Origin: Bacteroidales bacterium
GTDB lineage: Bacteria > Bacteroidota > Bacteroidia > Bacteroidales > UBA932
Direction of reading: 5' to 3'
Length of the DNA: 64,000 bases
NCBI GenBank assembly: GCA_017428245.1
Contig: JAFRRF010000011.1
Coordinates: 23,059-87,058 of the forward strand
The notes below the pieces were generated by a model that made no database searches, was not told the DNA's origin, and worked only from the letters and a program-made list of their open reading frames with translations. Shown here one piece after another: positions 1 through 8,896 of this stretch; the stretch's first letter is position 1, and the number at the start of each line of letters is the position of its first letter. The translations under genes and the position numbers were made by a program.

Positions 1-616
1 GCTTGACGTCGGAACTGAGCACGTCCATGTTCATATTGGCGTCAACCATATAGGGATGGACAGCAAACAGTTTGATCCCGTTTCTCTTATAGAACATCCA
101 GTCGTCGGCCACACAACGGGGCGGGTTGATTGCCAGGATCTTCTGGGCGGCCGCCCGGTTGATGAGGTAGGCATAGGCCCCGACTGCGGAGAACAGGCGC
201 GTGACGGGTTGCTTCCGATAGTACCAGTAGTCTCCGGAAAGCATCAAGGCTTTGGGCGTGGTGTCATTCAATACGCGCCCGATCTTGTCGAGGTCCAGAG
301 CCTGCAGGTCGCGGATGATGGTGATGTCGTCTTCCAACACGAGGGCATAGGGATTCCCGCTTTGCAGCAGGGATTCATAGGCCTTGCGGTGGCTGAGGGC
401 GCAGCCCACTTCTCCGGCGTTCACCGTTCTGCCATAAAGCGCCCTGCTGCCGTCAAAGTCAAAGCGGGAATGACGATCTTCGTCCGACAACAACCGCCCG
501 TCGATGGCTTTCACGAATTCTACGTTGAGGAAGGCATAGGGAGCGAGCAAATCCTCCATATACTTCCTGCGCACTGTGGACTTCTCGAGATTGATTACAT
601 AGGTTTTTAGTGCCAT
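1..616 (-). CDS. Glycosyltransferase family 25 (LPS biosynthesis type), 3' end outside window
   Basis: Only the first 205 codons are visible; the gene runs off the left edge, so its C-terminus is unknown. The protein begins with the GT25 signature (YVINLEKSTVRR, residues 6-17), then an AIDG segment, a GCALSHRKAYE stretch near residue 71 and the acidic VLEDD motif at residues 93-97, which in this family binds the nucleotide-sugar metal. GT25 enzymes are cytoplasmic and often add galactose-like sugars to LOS/LPS; the actual sugar cannot be read from sequence. The ATG at 616 lies 6 bp after the stop of the GT14 gene, so it belongs to the same minus-strand polysaccharide operon. Confidence 0.85.
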   Translation of the reverse strand, partial: MALKTYVINLEKSTVRRKYMEDLLAPYAFLNVEFVKAIDGRLLSDEDRHSRFDFDGSRALYGRTVNAGEVGCALSHRKAYESLLQSGNPYALVLEDDITIIRDLQALDLDKIGRVLNDTTPKALMLSGDYWYYRKQPVTRLFSAVGAYAYLINRAAAQKILAINPPRCVADDWMFYKRNGIKLFAVHPYMVDANMNMDVLSSDVK

Positions 617-622
617 CAGTCG

Positions 623-1465
623 CTATTGTTTGAAATGCTGCTCGATTGTTTTTGCCAGGCTGAGGTTGGCGTCGCTCATTTTCCGGAAGAACAAAGCTCC
701 GGAGGCAGCAAGGGTCGGATAATCCTCTTGGGTGAATATTTTGGGCGTCGTATTCACAAAATCTACATAGCAGATCCGGTCGTCGTAAAGGACGGGGATC
801 TCCGCATCTTCGATGAGGGAACGGACGAAGAACTCGTCGCAACAGAACGTATGGCGGAATCGTTTCAGAGAGACTCTTTCGTTGTCGAGAAGAGTCCTGA
901 CGGCCTCTTCGTTCAGGGAACACCACTGGCTGGCCTTTCCCCGAATGAAAGAGGTGTCCCGCCGGATGCCCAGTTTCTTCTGCAACTTGAGGACGAATCG
1001 CCAGCCCAGGTGATAGGTCTTGTTGACAAACCGGTTTCTGGATATGAGATGCTTCAGGAAGAAGTGATGCAGGCCGAAGCGCATCTGGATCTCTTCTTCC
1101 GGGAGAGGGACTTCCCGGAGGATGCACGCGCCGTTACGGGCATCGAACCAATGATGCAGGTCGTCGTTGGACATCAAAGGGAAATGGACACCCGAGATCA
1201 GATGATAATACGAATATCGGCCCGGTGCGAAAGCGGCCTTGTACAAAGCATATTCCGCCTTGATCTGCGACACGTCGCCCCAGATCACATCGATCCGGTC
1301 GTTGAGGATCACAAGGCGGCTGTGACGGGTTTGCAGGGCGGGAAGATCTTTCACTTTCCTGTCGAAATGAATGTAAAGATCGTTTCGCTCGTCGTCCAGC
1401 ACCGATACCAGTTCCTTCAGCGTCAGGAACTGGTTGTGGGCCATGATCAGGTAGGCGTGTTTCAT
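623..1465 (-). CDS. GT14-type (core-2/I-branching) glycosyltransferase
   Basis: This 280-residue protein starts KHAYLIMAHNQ and has the layout of bacterial 'Branch' family (GT14, beta-1,6-N-acetylglucosaminyl- or xylosyltransferase-like) enzymes: an early IHFDRK segment, YSYYHLISG around residues 84-92, and a CCDEFFVRSL segment near the C-terminal third that matches the family's acidic catalytic region. Length is normal for the bacterial branch of the family. It overlaps the upstream GT2 gene by 4 bp, so translation is probably coupled. Donor and acceptor are not predictable; its place in the cluster argues for adding one residue or branch to the surface glycan. Confidence 0.83.
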   Translation of the reverse strand: MKHAYLIMAHNQFLTLKELVSVLDDERNDLYIHFDRKVKDLPALQTRHSRLVILNDRIDVIWGDVSQIKAEYALYKAAFAPGRYSYYHLISGVHFPLMSNDDLHHWFDARNGACILREVPLPEEEIQMRFGLHHFFLKHLISRNRFVNKTYHLGWRFVLKLQKKLGIRRDTSFIRGKASQWCSLNEEAVRTLLDNERVSLKRFRHTFCCDEFFVRSLIEDAEIPVLYDDRICYVDFVNTTPKIFTQEDYPTLAASGALFFRKMSDANLSLAKTIEQHFKQ

Positions 1466-2277
1466 AGGACGGCCGGTCTTCTGTCAAAACGGGAAAACAA
1501 TCCGTGGACGATTCCCTTGTTGATGTGATGCAGTTTGCAGAACTTGCTTTTCTCGCCCAGAAGGATTCCCCGGATGTTATACATCAGCGTATACAACACG
1601 GTTTTGATACTGACCCCTTCCGGAAACTCGCGTTTCATCCAGAACATGTTCCGGATCAAAAGGTAATAGATATAAGGAGCGTAGTTCGAAGTCGAGAATC
1701 CGAAAAGCGTCCGGGTCTGCTTGCCGAATTGCTGAATGAGCGCACAATCGTGCAGGACGCGGATCCGGTAGCCGTTCTTCCGCGCCCAGTAGCAGAATTC
1801 CCCGTCCACCCAATAGATCTGATAGTCTTCCCTGAATCCTCCCAGTTTTTTTGCAATCTTGACGTTGACCAGGGAGCCGGACGTGATGACCGATTCCGCA
1901 TCAAAATCCTGCTCCGGTTTGGCGTACTGGCCGATCGTGTAGGGCGCATAGAGCGCCACGTCCGCTTCGGCCAGCGAGGTAGCCCGTTCAATGAAATGCG
2001 CCGCATTCTCCCATTTGGAGTCCTGGTCCATTGTCAGGAGAAAGTCATATCCGTTCTGCTCGCACCAGTCCAGCGCGGCATTCAGCGGCTTGGCCATATA
2101 CTCGTTTTCGCCGTTGCCCATCAGTATCGCCTTCTTCTCCAAATCGGAAGGAATCGCGAACGATTCGGAAGAATTCCGCCAGACCAGCACCTTGTCCACA
2201 GCGGCAGAATAGGACCTGATGTTGTCAAGCACTTCTTCCGTTTTAGGATGATAGAGAACGACGACAGATGCAATCAT
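1462..2277 (-). CDS. GT2 glycosyltransferase, rhamnosyltransferase-like
   Basis: A 271-residue GT-A enzyme. It opens with IASVVVLYHP and carries MDQDS at residues 83-87, the DxD-type metal site typical of rhamnosyltransferase-like GT2 proteins. WVDGEFCYWARKNGYRI resembles the family's D-x-E-W acceptor region. It overlaps the flanking genes by 4 bp on each side. In such clusters these enzymes usually transfer a deoxyhexose from a dTDP-sugar, but no dTDP-rhamnose genes are in the window, so the donor is open. Confidence 0.85.
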   Translation of the reverse strand: MIASVVVLYHPKTEEVLDNIRSYSAAVDKVLVWRNSSESFAIPSDLEKKAILMGNGENEYMAKPLNAALDWCEQNGYDFLLTMDQDSKWENAAHFIERATSLAEADVALYAPYTIGQYAKPEQDFDAESVITSGSLVNVKIAKKLGGFREDYQIYWVDGEFCYWARKNGYRIRVLHDCALIQQFGKQTRTLFGFSTSNYAPYIYYLLIRNMFWMKREFPEGVSIKTVLYTLMYNIRGILLGEKSKFCKLHHINKGIVHGLFSRFDRRPAVL

Positions 2278-3458
2278 TTTTTAGCTTGATTCGGCTCAAT
2301 TATTTCCTTGATCAATCGTTCTGCCACGATTTCAGCCTCACTCAATGCAATTCTTTTTGGAAGAGAAACGTCAAAACGGTTTTTCACTTTTTGCAATAAT
2401 TCATCGGTATAGACCAGACAACCGTTCTCCACATTCTCGATCCCGTCACAGTAAATGGAATTTCGGTTCACACGCTCCATTTCCTCAAATGCATAGTCCG
2501 GGGCCATATAACCCTTGATGTCTTCTCCTGCTCCGTCGATGATGAAAGGGTAACCGCCAATATGCCCGTCAACCCCTGGTGTATGAATCTTGATGGCTCT
2601 CTTCTCACGAATGGCGGTTAGAATACTATATATGATATCAAAGTTGCTGGACGCGTTCATCATATTGCGCTTCTGGTCGGTAGGCATCGGAATGCTGCAG
2701 GCCTTATAGACGTCATCGTGATTGATATCAAGTTCGTTGCCTTGATACTTTATGCTCAGCAATAATCTGACACCTTCCGTATGGCCCTCCTTGCTGATAA
2801 CGACATCGTGAAAATGGCTGGCCACAAGCGTAATGTCGATGTCGTTAAGATTTTGGATGCCACATTTTTCAGCCACATAGAATTTCATGCGGGGAATCAG
2901 GTGATTCAAATTACCGCTGCCAAAATCGAAGTACGGCATACCCGCGCTCTTCAGCCAGGGGATCACGGCATCAGAATACGATGTATTGATGCTGATGGCA
3001 TTGCACCCTGCTTTCCCGTAAGCCTCCATTATATTCTTCCCAAGAAGCACTGACATCGGGCTCCAAATACCGTATGCACGAAGATTGGACCAGGAGATGG
3101 TTCCATATTTCAATCCGGAATAAAGGCGGCTGCTGTTTACGATGAAGTCGGGTTGAATCTTCTTTAATTTTGCCTCGATGGAAGCAACATCCTTAAAGTC
3201 ACAATCACCTTCGATAACAATTTCGCTGCGGAGTTGTCTGCGAATGGTAGCAGCGGTGCGGATGATGTTCACATCCTGCTGCATTTTCTCGGCATTCCGT
3301 CCTACCACGACAAGACGCAGCTGCGGATCTGCAAGCGATACCAGATAATCAAGCAGGTAGCAACCGACGCTCCCCAAGCCGAAAATGGCAATGGTTATCT
3401 TTTGTCCACAATTCAGCTTAGCTCTGAGCAGATTCAGTTTTTCATTCAAAGTTTTCAT
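2274..3458 (-). CDS. Rossmann-fold NAD(P)-binding protein of unknown substrate
   Basis: A 394-residue protein I cannot assign to a characterised enzyme. Residues about 20-35 read ITIAIFGLGSVGCYLLDYL, a clear GxGxxG dinucleotide site, followed by LVVVGRNAEKM, where the beta-2 end would select the cofactor. INTSYSDAV and FDFGSGNLNHL further on recall lactate/malate- or saccharopine-dehydrogenase-like folds. It sits at the downstream end of the phosphonate module with 4-bp overlaps to its neighbours. A role as oxidoreductase on a phosphonate or polyol intermediate is inference from position only. Confidence 0.6.
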   Translation of the reverse strand: MKTLNEKLNLLRAKLNCGQKITIAIFGLGSVGCYLLDYLVSLADPQLRLVVVGRNAEKMQQDVNIIRTAATIRRQLRSEIVIEGDCDFKDVASIEAKLKKIQPDFIVNSSRLYSGLKYGTISWSNLRAYGIWSPMSVLLGKNIMEAYGKAGCNAISINTSYSDAVIPWLKSAGMPYFDFGSGNLNHLIPRMKFYVAEKCGIQNLNDIDITLVASHFHDVVISKEGHTEGVRLLLSIKYQGNELDINHDDVYKACSIPMPTDQKRNMMNASSNFDIIYSILTAIREKRAIKIHTPGVDGHIGGYPFIIDGAGEDIKGYMAPDYAFEEMERVNRNSIYCDGIENVENGCLVYTDELLQKVKNRFDVSLPKRIALSEAEIVAERLIKEIIEPNQAKK

Positions 3459-4210
3459 ATGTCTATAGCTTTTATCGCTTGCTGATAATCCGCCACGGTG
3501 TTGCAGTTAAACCAGGAGCCGATTTTTACGATATCAAGTTGAGAACTCTTGCAGGTGCCGAAATACTTCTGGATAATCTCCAGATTGGTTCCCTGTTTTT
3601 GCTTCGAAGTAAGAGACCGGCAGGTCTCTCTTACCCTGCCGGGATCCATGAATTTCCATATCTGGCCCGAGTTGTAGATGGCCGTGAATGGTTCATGAAT
3701 CTCCAGATAGGAGTGGTTTGTATCATAGATGTAATGGGGGTATGAATCGGCGTCAAAATAGAGAGCTACAGCCTTGCTGGACAGTATCGGCTCGTTGTTG
3801 ACTGAGATAACGTCCTTGCTGGACTCGATTATCCTAACAATGCTACCGGTATCAAAGAACAGATCACCCTCGATAAATGTGATTCCAGCGGCCTTTTCTG
3901 ACACTGCCTCTATACCTTTGAGCAGACTGTAACCCGATCCATAGTCATGAAAATGCTCGTTGAATACGAGTTTTATCTTGTTTCCAGGGTCCTTAATGTG
4001 CTGCTGTACAAACCATTCCAAATCTTCATACCTGTAGCCCCCCACTACAACTATTTCATCAACAAGGGAGTACACCTTCTGAACCTGTATACTCAACAGA
4101 GACTTTGAAGGCATGCTCTCAAAAAAGAGGCACTTGAGCACATCCTTTTTTGTGTCCTTGTTGAATCGGCTGGACATACCAGCCACGGTGATAATCACGC
4201 TTCTGTACAT
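3455..4210 (-). CDS. MobA/LicC-like nucleotidyltransferase (candidate phosphonate or choline-type cytidylyltransferase)
   Basis: A 251-residue nucleotidyltransferase. The N-terminus VIITVAGMSSRF (residues 5-16) is the glycine-rich NTP-binding loop of the sugar-phosphate/LicC/PntC superfamily; EGDLFFD near residue 115 supplies the metal-binding aspartate and KIGSWFNCNT lies near the C-terminus. Family members activate phosphocholine (LicC), 2-aminoethylphosphonate (PntC) or sugar phosphates with CTP. It lies directly downstream of a licD gene in a cluster that makes a phosphonate, so CMP activation of the phosphonate headgroup for LicD transfer is an attractive but unproven role. It overlaps the next gene by 4 bp. 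Confidence 0.68.
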   Translation of the reverse strand: MYRSVIITVAGMSSRFNKDTKKDVLKCLFFESMPSKSLLSIQVQKVYSLVDEIVVVGGYRYEDLEWFVQQHIKDPGNKIKLVFNEHFHDYGSGYSLLKGIEAVSEKAAGITFIEGDLFFDTGSIVRIIESSKDVISVNNEPILSSKAVALYFDADSYPHYIYDTNHSYLEIHEPFTAIYNSGQIWKFMDPGRVRETCRSLTSKQKQGTNLEIIQKYFGTCKSSQLDIVKIGSWFNCNTVADYQQAIKAIDI

Positions 4211-4219
4211 TTGATGGAA

Positions 4220-5074
4220 TCAAAGGATAGGTGCGTTACCAAAACTTATGGAAGAAACGGGGGCATGTTGTTCCCGTTGATCTTCGGGGGGCAACTTCAT
4301 ATAGTCGTTATACCAGAATTTGAGACAGGCATCATAGTCTTTAGTGCCTATAAGCTGATGGCCTTCAAACTCAAATTCCGAGCGTTCGGTGAACCACTCT
4401 TTGGGTATTCCGTAACGGTCTTTTAGCGGGTGCTTGAAATACAATTTACCTATGGCAGTGAAGCAGAGTATGCGTACCTTATTTGGAGTATTGTTCCGGC
4501 TCTTCTTAATATACACGTCTAGCCATTTATAAACCCGTGTAACCGGTATGGTAGATAACAATGACCACCATAACTTCATAAAGCCGCGACTATTCTTTTT
4601 CCCTACCTCCGACCACAAGATTTTCCGGCAACAATAACAATAGACATCCTGAACGATCTGCCCGACCGTTGATAACGGAACATCATCGTACGGGAAGATA
4701 TCCACGTTAATGCCCGTTTTGTGTTTCAGGTGTTCCTGCCCCAGCCGCACGTACTCGGTTCCGGTCCTGCGCAGTTTGCCATAACCCCATCGATATTCAG
4801 GATCTGTGGAATGATCCTGGAAAAAACAAATATCTTTGTTCAAATCATTCAATACGGTTTTAAAACGCTCATAATCTTCTCTAAGCATCATTATATCCGC
4901 ATCATCATCCCAAGGGATAAAACCCTTGTGCCGGACTGCTCCAAGCAATGTTCCGGAGGAAATGACATAATCGATATCATGAATCCGGCAAACCCTGTCA
5001 AATTCGACCAGCAACTCCAGTTCAACCAATTGCAATCGGCGAAACTCTTCTGGATTTAAAACGTATTTTTCCAT
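4220..5074 (-). CDS. LicD family phosphotransferase
   Basis: A 284-residue LicD/fukutin-type protein. YVISSGTLLGAVRHKG (residues 36-51) followed by WDDDAD (55-60) is the family hallmark, a nucleotidyltransferase-fold metal site. LicD proteins move phosphocholine, or in related systems phosphoethanolamine or phosphonates, from a CDP/CMP-activated donor to a sugar hydroxyl of LPS, teichoic acid or capsule. Its downstream neighbour is a LicC/PntC-like nucleotidyltransferase and PEP mutase lies in the same operon, so a phosphonate substituent is plausible. A second licD gene lies at the far upstream end of the operon. Confidence 0.82.
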   Translation of the reverse strand: MEKYVLNPEEFRRLQLVELELLVEFDRVCRIHDIDYVISSGTLLGAVRHKGFIPWDDDADIMMLREDYERFKTVLNDLNKDICFFQDHSTDPEYRWGYGKLRRTGTEYVRLGQEHLKHKTGINVDIFPYDDVPLSTVGQIVQDVYCYCCRKILWSEVGKKNSRGFMKLWWSLLSTIPVTRVYKWLDVYIKKSRNNTPNKVRILCFTAIGKLYFKHPLKDRYGIPKEWFTERSEFEFEGHQLIGTKDYDACLKFWYNDYMKLPPEDQREQHAPVSSISFGNAPIL

Positions 5075-5085
5075 ATTGGACTTAT

Positions 5086-5817
5086 TTACTTCAGACCACG
5101 GGACAACTTATAATCATAACTATGTATTCCTTCTGCGCGGAAATCATTGTGATATCGATTCAACACGTCCTTGAATACAGAATCATAATCGGGAATGAAA
5201 AGGTCATTCTTTTGTTCCAAATTCTTGATTATTTCCAGTGCGAGAGGTTCTGTGACAGAAAGGTCTGTTTTACCCTGATAAAACCCGGTACCTTTGATCC
5301 TGCCGGGGGATACGTTGAGAATCCTGTTTGATGTGCCTGCCTTCGTGAGCTCCACGTTCACACTCTCGATAAATATTTTAAGAGCCGCCTTCGTCGCTCC
5401 ATAAAGAGAAAAGAAAGGGGAAGACATGAAGCCGGCTATACTGACCATAACGCCGCAATAAAAGTCATCTTTTGATAACAATCTGTCATAGAAATGCTTT
5501 ATTACACGAATAACGGCTATCGTATTCACATTGAAATACGTGGCAATCATTTCTTCCGGGATGTCCTCAAACAGGTCAAGTTTGCCAAATCCCGCAGTAA
5601 TCAGGAGTCCGTCGATATCTGTGAAACGATTAAAAACAGAGTAATCATGACTGGTCAAATCGAACTGGTGGAAAGCTATTTTTGCTTCTTCGTGTTCGGT
5701 TGCCAAGGGGTCCTTATCGACAATATAGACTTTTTCGATTCCGTTTTTTGCCGCTAAAACTTTGGCAAGGGAGAGACCGATTCCATTTGATCCGCCAACG
5801 ACTAATACCCGTTTCAT
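5086..5817 (-). CDS. Short-chain dehydrogenase/reductase
   Basis: A 243-residue classical SDR. It has the cofactor loop VVGGSNGIG at residues 6-14 and the catalytic YGATK (Tyr139, Lys143), with VSIAG just before supplying the serine. The substrate is unknown. It overlaps the cytidylyltransferase-oxidoreductase fusion gene upstream by 4 bp and precedes licD by 11 bp. Within the phosphonate module it is a candidate for reducing phosphonoacetaldehyde or a keto-sugar/polyol phosphate; nothing in the sequence decides between these. Confidence 0.75.
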   Translation of the reverse strand: MKRVLVVGGSNGIGLSLAKVLAAKNGIEKVYIVDKDPLATEHEEAKIAFHQFDLTSHDYSVFNRFTDIDGLLITAGFGKLDLFEDIPEEMIATYFNVNTIAVIRVIKHFYDRLLSKDDFYCGVMVSIAGFMSSPFFSLYGATKAALKIFIESVNVELTKAGTSNRILNVSPGRIKGTGFYQGKTDLSVTEPLALEIIKNLEQKNDLFIPDYDSVFKDVLNRYHNDFRAEGIHSYDYKLSRGLK

Positions 5818-7163
5818 ATTTCTATCAAGTACTTGCGTTCTCCAAATTTCTGCATGATTTCCGCCATTGCTATGCTCTCATGCATTTTGAGCCGGGCCGT
5901 GCTTTGGCGATGGTTGACAATGCAGGAAATAAACTCCTGAATCTCATATCGCAAACCTGCTCCATCCCACTTGTAGTAGAATTTCTTGTTTTGATTCTGA
6001 TCTTCGTAACGCAATTCAAAATAGTCTGTCTTCCACCAAGGGGCCGGCACATAAGCATATCCTTTTGTCCCCGAAATGATGAGGTTGCCTTCCGTTTTAA
6101 CACCCAACCCAACCTTGAAGGAACATATCGCATTGGGAAACTGCAGAACACCTTTCGTATACATGTCGACACCATCTTCCATGCGGGAATAAAGATGAAG
6201 CGTCTCATAATGAATTCCGCAAAGCTTCAAGATAGGGAGCAGGGGATAACTGCCCAGTTCGTACATGGACCCACCCGCCTGCAAGGGGTCAAACTCGCGA
6301 AGGGTCTTGTCGTCATCCCAAAGTTTGGAGAGAGAGGCTTCCACATCAACGACATCTCCGATAACCCCGGATTTGATCATTACGATAAGATGATTGAAAG
6401 CCGGACAATGGGCCGTTTTGTTTGCTTCCATCAAAAAGACGTTGTTCTCCTTTGCCAACGCATATACTTCTTTGGCCTGGTCTGCATTCAGTACCAAAGG
6501 TGTCTCGCAAAGAGTGTGCTTTCCTTCTGATATGCTTTGTTTGATATAGTAATAATGTGTCAAGTGTGGAGATGCAATATATACTGCATCCACAGCCTTG
6601 TAGAAGTCATGTAAATCAGTGTATACAGTAATGCCGGAAGTGCTGTCGGCCAATGCGGCGGCGGCATCGGGATCGATATCATATGCGGCAACAACCTTGA
6701 CTCCACTGACCACATCCGCTTCTGAAGGAAACCGCCTGGCCACACGACCGCATCCGATAATTCCAATTCGTACGTCTATAGTGGTTTCATTACGAAGCAT
6801 AGTAGAACTGATTCCCTCAGTACGAGGCAGATATACCACTTGGCAAAACTCGTTGAGGTAGTCAAATTTGCCTTCCCAATCAGACCCTATGGCAAAAATG
6901 TCGATATCATACTTTTGTATATCGTCAATCTTCTGTCCCACATAATCTTCAATGATAATCTGGTCGGCGAAGCCAGTACTTTTTACAGCCTCAACACGAT
7001 CAAGGACATTGTTGCGTACATTGAGTTTACCTCTCTCCCGGTCAAAACTGTCATTGGTAACACCAACGATCAGATAGTCCCCCAACTCCTTGGCTCTGCG
7101 CAAGAGGTTAATATGCCCTTGATGCAGTAAGTCGTAGGTACCATATGTGATTACTTTTTTCAT
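5814..7163 (-). CDS. Fusion of glycerol-phosphate-type cytidylyltransferase and Gfo/Idh/MocA oxidoreductase
   Basis: A two-domain protein of 449 residues. Residues 1 to about 128 form a TagD/GCT-like cytidylyltransferase with GTYDLLHQGH (HxGH at 14-17) and ISSTMLR (118-124), both nucleotide-binding motifs. Residues from about 131 form a Gfo/Idh/MocA NAD(P)-dependent oxidoreductase, with IGIIGCGRVARRF at 133-145 as the dinucleotide loop. One chain would therefore both activate a polyol- or phosphonate-type substrate with CTP and carry out a redox step. It overlaps the SDR gene by 4 bp and follows the epimerase gene by 6 bp. The substrate is unknown; a CDP-polyol or a CMP-phosphonate are both possible. 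Confidence 0.78.
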   Translation of the reverse strand: MKKVITYGTYDLLHQGHINLLRRAKELGDYLIVGVTNDSFDRERGKLNVRNNVLDRVEAVKSTGFADQIIIEDYVGQKIDDIQKYDIDIFAIGSDWEGKFDYLNEFCQVVYLPRTEGISSTMLRNETTIDVRIGIIGCGRVARRFPSEADVVSGVKVVAAYDIDPDAAAALADSTSGITVYTDLHDFYKAVDAVYIASPHLTHYYYIKQSISEGKHTLCETPLVLNADQAKEVYALAKENNVFLMEANKTAHCPAFNHLIVMIKSGVIGDVVDVEASLSKLWDDDKTLREFDPLQAGGSMYELGSYPLLPILKLCGIHYETLHLYSRMEDGVDMYTKGVLQFPNAICSFKVGLGVKTEGNLIISGTKGYAYVPAPWWKTDYFELRYEDQNQNKKFYYKWDGAGLRYEIQEFISCIVNHRQSTARLKMHESIAMAEIMQKFGERKYLIEI

Positions 7164-7169
7164 TCTTCC

Positions 7170-8168
7170 TTATTGTTCGATGGATGCTATACACATTTCC
7201 AGACCTTTGTCGAGGGTAATGATAGGGGTCCATCCGGTACGTGTGCGAATTTTTTCGGTATTCAGGATTCTGCGCTCGGGATCGGAACTGCGATAGCCGT
7301 CGAATACAATCTCGGGTTTGGGCAGTCCCATCTTTTCTGCGATCTTGTAGGTTAGATCGATGATGGTAATCTCTTCGTCGGTAGCCACATTATACACAGT
7401 TCCATCCAGTGCCTTATCCGAATTGATCAGTGCCATTACGGAACGGCAGGAATCGATGTTGTGAAGAAAAGCGCGGCGGTTTTTCTTGGAGTTTTCCAAG
7501 AGCGTGACGGAGCCCTTTTCCAACAATTCATTGATGATATGGGGAATGATGTGTTTGGCAAAACGTTCGTGTTTGCTATATACATTGGCAAAACGGATGG
7601 AACAGCCTTTGATTCGCCCCTTATCTACAGCGTCCTTCATAAAGAATTCCGTCATCAACTTGCCACAGGCATAACTGGTGCGTTGACTGTGTTCTGCCGT
7701 TGACATCAGCAAATAGTCGCTTTCGCGTACGCCGCCATTTTCATTCCAGGATTGCATCGAATAAACCTCGCTGGTGGAGCAATTGATATAGATGTCTGCC
7801 TTGACCCGGATGGCCTGTTCCAAAAAAGACTTCATGGAAACGACATTGGTTTCCCACGTGTGTTCCACTTCATAAAAATGCTCCGTATGTACTACAGCCG
7901 CGCAGTTGATGTAAATCGTTCTGTCGTACGCCTCTTTTTCCCGGACAACCTCTTCCTCAATGGCTTTCATCTGTGGAGTATCATTGATGTCGTATTCATA
8001 GAATACGAACCCCGGATTATCCAGATACTCTTTTATCGTTTCTATACTGCTTGCGAAAAAATTGTCAAAGCCGATAATACGACTACCCTTTTCTGAAGCA
8101 AGAATCTGTCTCACCAGCTCGCTTCCCGTCATACCGGAGGCACCGCTTAAAACATATAGATTTTTCAT
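7170..8168 (-). CDS. NAD-dependent epimerase/dehydratase (extended SDR)
   Basis: A 332-residue extended SDR. Its N-terminus YVLSGASGMTGSELV holds the GxxGxxG cofactor loop (residues 9-15), STSEVY near 131 supplies the active-site serine/threonine, and YACGK (Tyr166, Lys170) is the catalytic pair. Such proteins epimerise, dehydrate or reduce nucleotide sugars; the exact reaction cannot be called. Overlap of 4 bp with the upstream phosphoesterase gene and a 6-bp gap to the downstream fusion gene place it inside the phosphonate/polysaccharide operon. Confidence 0.8.
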   Translation of the reverse strand: MKNLYVLSGASGMTGSELVRQILASEKGSRIIGFDNFFASSIETIKEYLDNPGFVFYEYDINDTPQMKAIEEEVVREKEAYDRTIYINCAAVVHTEHFYEVEHTWETNVVSMKSFLEQAIRVKADIYINCSTSEVYSMQSWNENGGVRESDYLLMSTAEHSQRTSYACGKLMTEFFMKDAVDKGRIKGCSIRFANVYSKHERFAKHIIPHIINELLEKGSVTLLENSKKNRRAFLHNIDSCRSVMALINSDKALDGTVYNVATDEEITIIDLTYKIAEKMGLPKPEIVFDGYRSSDPERRILNTEKIRTRTGWTPIITLDKGLEMCIASIEQ

Positions 8169-8896
8169 ATGCCTAAAGATAATCTTTCTTTATAAAAAAT
8201 ATCCACTTTATCCGAAAACAGTTTCTTTTCCTCGTCTATATCATACCACACGGAACGATGCACATAGCTTCCGTTAGCTGTGTCCAGAATGCCATATTGC
8301 GCATTCGGGTTGTGATTCCGGGGCTGTCCCACGGAACCGGGATTGATAAAGACCGTTCGCTTTTTGTTCCTGTAAACGGCGTCGTCCGAGACGAAAAACT
8401 GTTCCACATAATAAGGAATATGGCTGTGGCCACAGACAACGAAATCGTATTTGGAAAAACGATTGTCGGCCATATTGTCAATTCCGAACTTTCCCCAGTA
8501 TGGATCATCCGGGCTTCCGTGCATGAACAGGAATAAATTCCCTTCAATCTGACATTCTTTGATCCCGCCATGCTCCATCTGCTCGTCAAGATACAACCGG
8601 GATTCTTTCGTCAAAATGGATTCAGTGTATTGAAGGACAGAGCGCCCCCGGTCGGTTGCAAAGCGATCCAGGCTTCCGCCAAAGATGGAGTACTCGTGAT
8701 TGCCCCAAAGATTAATCAAAACCGGATAATCCAATCCTTTTGCAATCGCAACGGTTTCATTGGGGCGCGGGCCATAATTGACCAAATCCCCAAGAAAAGC
8801 GACAGCATCTATCTGATGCTGTTTTTCAAGGTCTACGAGCACAGCATTGAACGCTGTGACATTGGCGTGAATATCGGCGAGCAGGGCTATTTTCAT
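8165..8896 (-). CDS. Metallophosphoesterase (YfcE/diadenosine-tetraphosphatase-like)
   Basis: A 243-residue calcineurin-like phosphoesterase. All blocks for the binuclear metal site are visible: DIH at residues 8-10, FLGDLVNYG near 34-42, GNHE at 65-68, a MHGSP block and CGHSH in the C-terminal half. These proteins hydrolyse phosphomonoesters or diesters. Four-base overlaps with both neighbours (the phosphonopyruvate decarboxylase and epimerase genes) suggest it acts in the same pathway, for example removing a phosphate from an intermediate, but this is inference. Confidence 0.8.
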   Translation of the reverse strand: MKIALLADIHANVTAFNAVLVDLEKQHQIDAVAFLGDLVNYGPRPNETVAIAKGLDYPVLINLWGNHEYSIFGGSLDRFATDRGRSVLQYTESILTKESRLYLDEQMEHGGIKECQIEGNLFLFMHGSPDDPYWGKFGIDNMADNRFSKYDFVVCGHSHIPYYVEQFFVSDDAVYRNKKRTVFINPGSVGQPRNHNPNAQYGILDTANGSYVHRSVWYDIDEEKKLFSDKVDIFYKERLSLGI

